Below are positions 42,908-42,987 of a DNA stretch of 42,987 nt, piece after piece. The notes beneath the pieces are model-generated. The model did not search any database. It saw only the letters and a program-made list of their open reading frames with translations, and was not told the DNA's origin. The stretch comes from Oscillospiraceae bacterium (GTDB lineage: Bacteria; Bacillota; Clostridia; Oscillospirales; Ruminococcaceae), in assembly GCA_015067145.1 (NCBI GenBank), contig SVNA01000016.1, forward strand, positions 527 through 43,513, in the 5' to 3' direction. Every line of letters starts with the position of its first letter. The stretch's first letter is position 1. The translations under genes were made by a program, and so were the position numbers.

Positions 42908-42936
42908 TTGACAAGTTACGAAGTTTGTGGTAATAT
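42908..42936 (+). promoter_or_regulatory. rRNA-operon-type promoter P2
   Basis: Consensus TTGACA (42908-42913), 17 bases and TAATAT (42931-42936) with an extended TG just before, about 70 bases downstream of P1. Tandem strong promoters are typical of rRNA operons. Confidence 0.8.
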
Positions 42937-42942
42937 AAAAAA

Positions 42943-42987
42943 GCTGTCTCGGACAGCGAGGACCTTGAAAATTAAACAATATAAGAA
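42943..42987 (+). other. Leader of a probable rRNA operon with boxA-like site
   Basis: A GCTGTC/GACAGC hairpin (42943-42957) is followed by GAGGACCTTGAAAATTAAACA, which resembles the boxA antitermination sequence and the leader that precedes 16S rRNA in Firmicutes. The 16S gene itself would lie past the window end. The stretch from 42661 to 42808 is AT-rich and shows nothing else recognisable. Confidence 0.65.

Overview
This window looks like chromosome from a spore-forming, low-GC Gram-positive bacterium of the class Clostridia, most plausibly an Oscillospiraceae/Ruminococcaceae-type gut anaerobe (the family is an inference from gene style). The supporting signs are a spoIIAA-spoIIAB-sigF operon, a SpoVD-type penicillin-binding protein with PASTA domains, a T-box leader ahead of valS, a MurE with the meso-diaminopimelate motif, a surface protein with Big_2 and Cys-rich repeats, purine-rich Shine-Dalgarno sites and frequent TTG starts. 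Nearly everything is housekeeping. No CRISPR array, insertion sequence, prophage or tRNA gene was seen.

Layout: (1) 1-2237 is the end of a ribosomal protein operon (rpsK partial, rpsD, rpoA, rplQ), closed by a terminator. (2) 2510-4993 encodes a large membrane-anchored SGNH-hydrolase-like surface protein. (3) 5090-7974 is secA behind a near-consensus promoter. (4) 8121-17603 is a mixed accessory stretch: a small zinc-ribbon protein, a GH127 beta-L-arabinofuranosidase, a threonine-aldolase-like PLP enzyme, topoisomerase III, 4-alpha-glucanotransferase, a DUF1835/DUF3658 protein, an unknown membrane protein and 3-methyladenine DNA glycosylase. (5) 17824-31822 is the division and cell wall cluster: MraZ operator repeats, mraZ, rsmH, ftsL-like, spoVD, murE, murF, mraY, ftsW/spoVE, murG, murA, ftsQ/divIB and ftsZ. 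murD, murB and murC are not in it. (6) 31850-34401 holds uridine phosphorylase, a DivIVA-like coiled-coil protein, an HD-domain protein and a PC4/YdbC-like ssDNA-binding protein. (7) 34486-38795 is T-box-valS and folC. (8) 38897-40328 is the spoIIA operon. (9) 40433-42660 is a tandem array of three YczE-family membrane proteins. (10) 42809-42987 has tandem strong promoters and a leader that looks like the start of an rRNA operon, cut by the window end.

Functionally, regions 5 and 6 make lipid II precursors (MurE, MurF, MraY, MurG, MurA), the polymerising and crosslinking machinery (SEDS protein plus SpoVD) and the division ring (FtsZ, FtsQ, FtsL-like). The MraZ boxes suggest autoregulation of the cluster, and a second promoter serves ftsZ. 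The spoIIA operon supplies the forespore sigma factor with its partner-switch regulators.

No clearly new multi-gene system is visible. The most unusual items are the SGNH/Big_2/Cys-repeat surface protein, the triplicated YczE locus with an operator-like palindrome at its promoter, a terminator-like hairpin that includes the murA ribosome binding site, a folded spacer before spoVD, and the missing murD. Product calls rest on reading motifs by eye; no database search was run.
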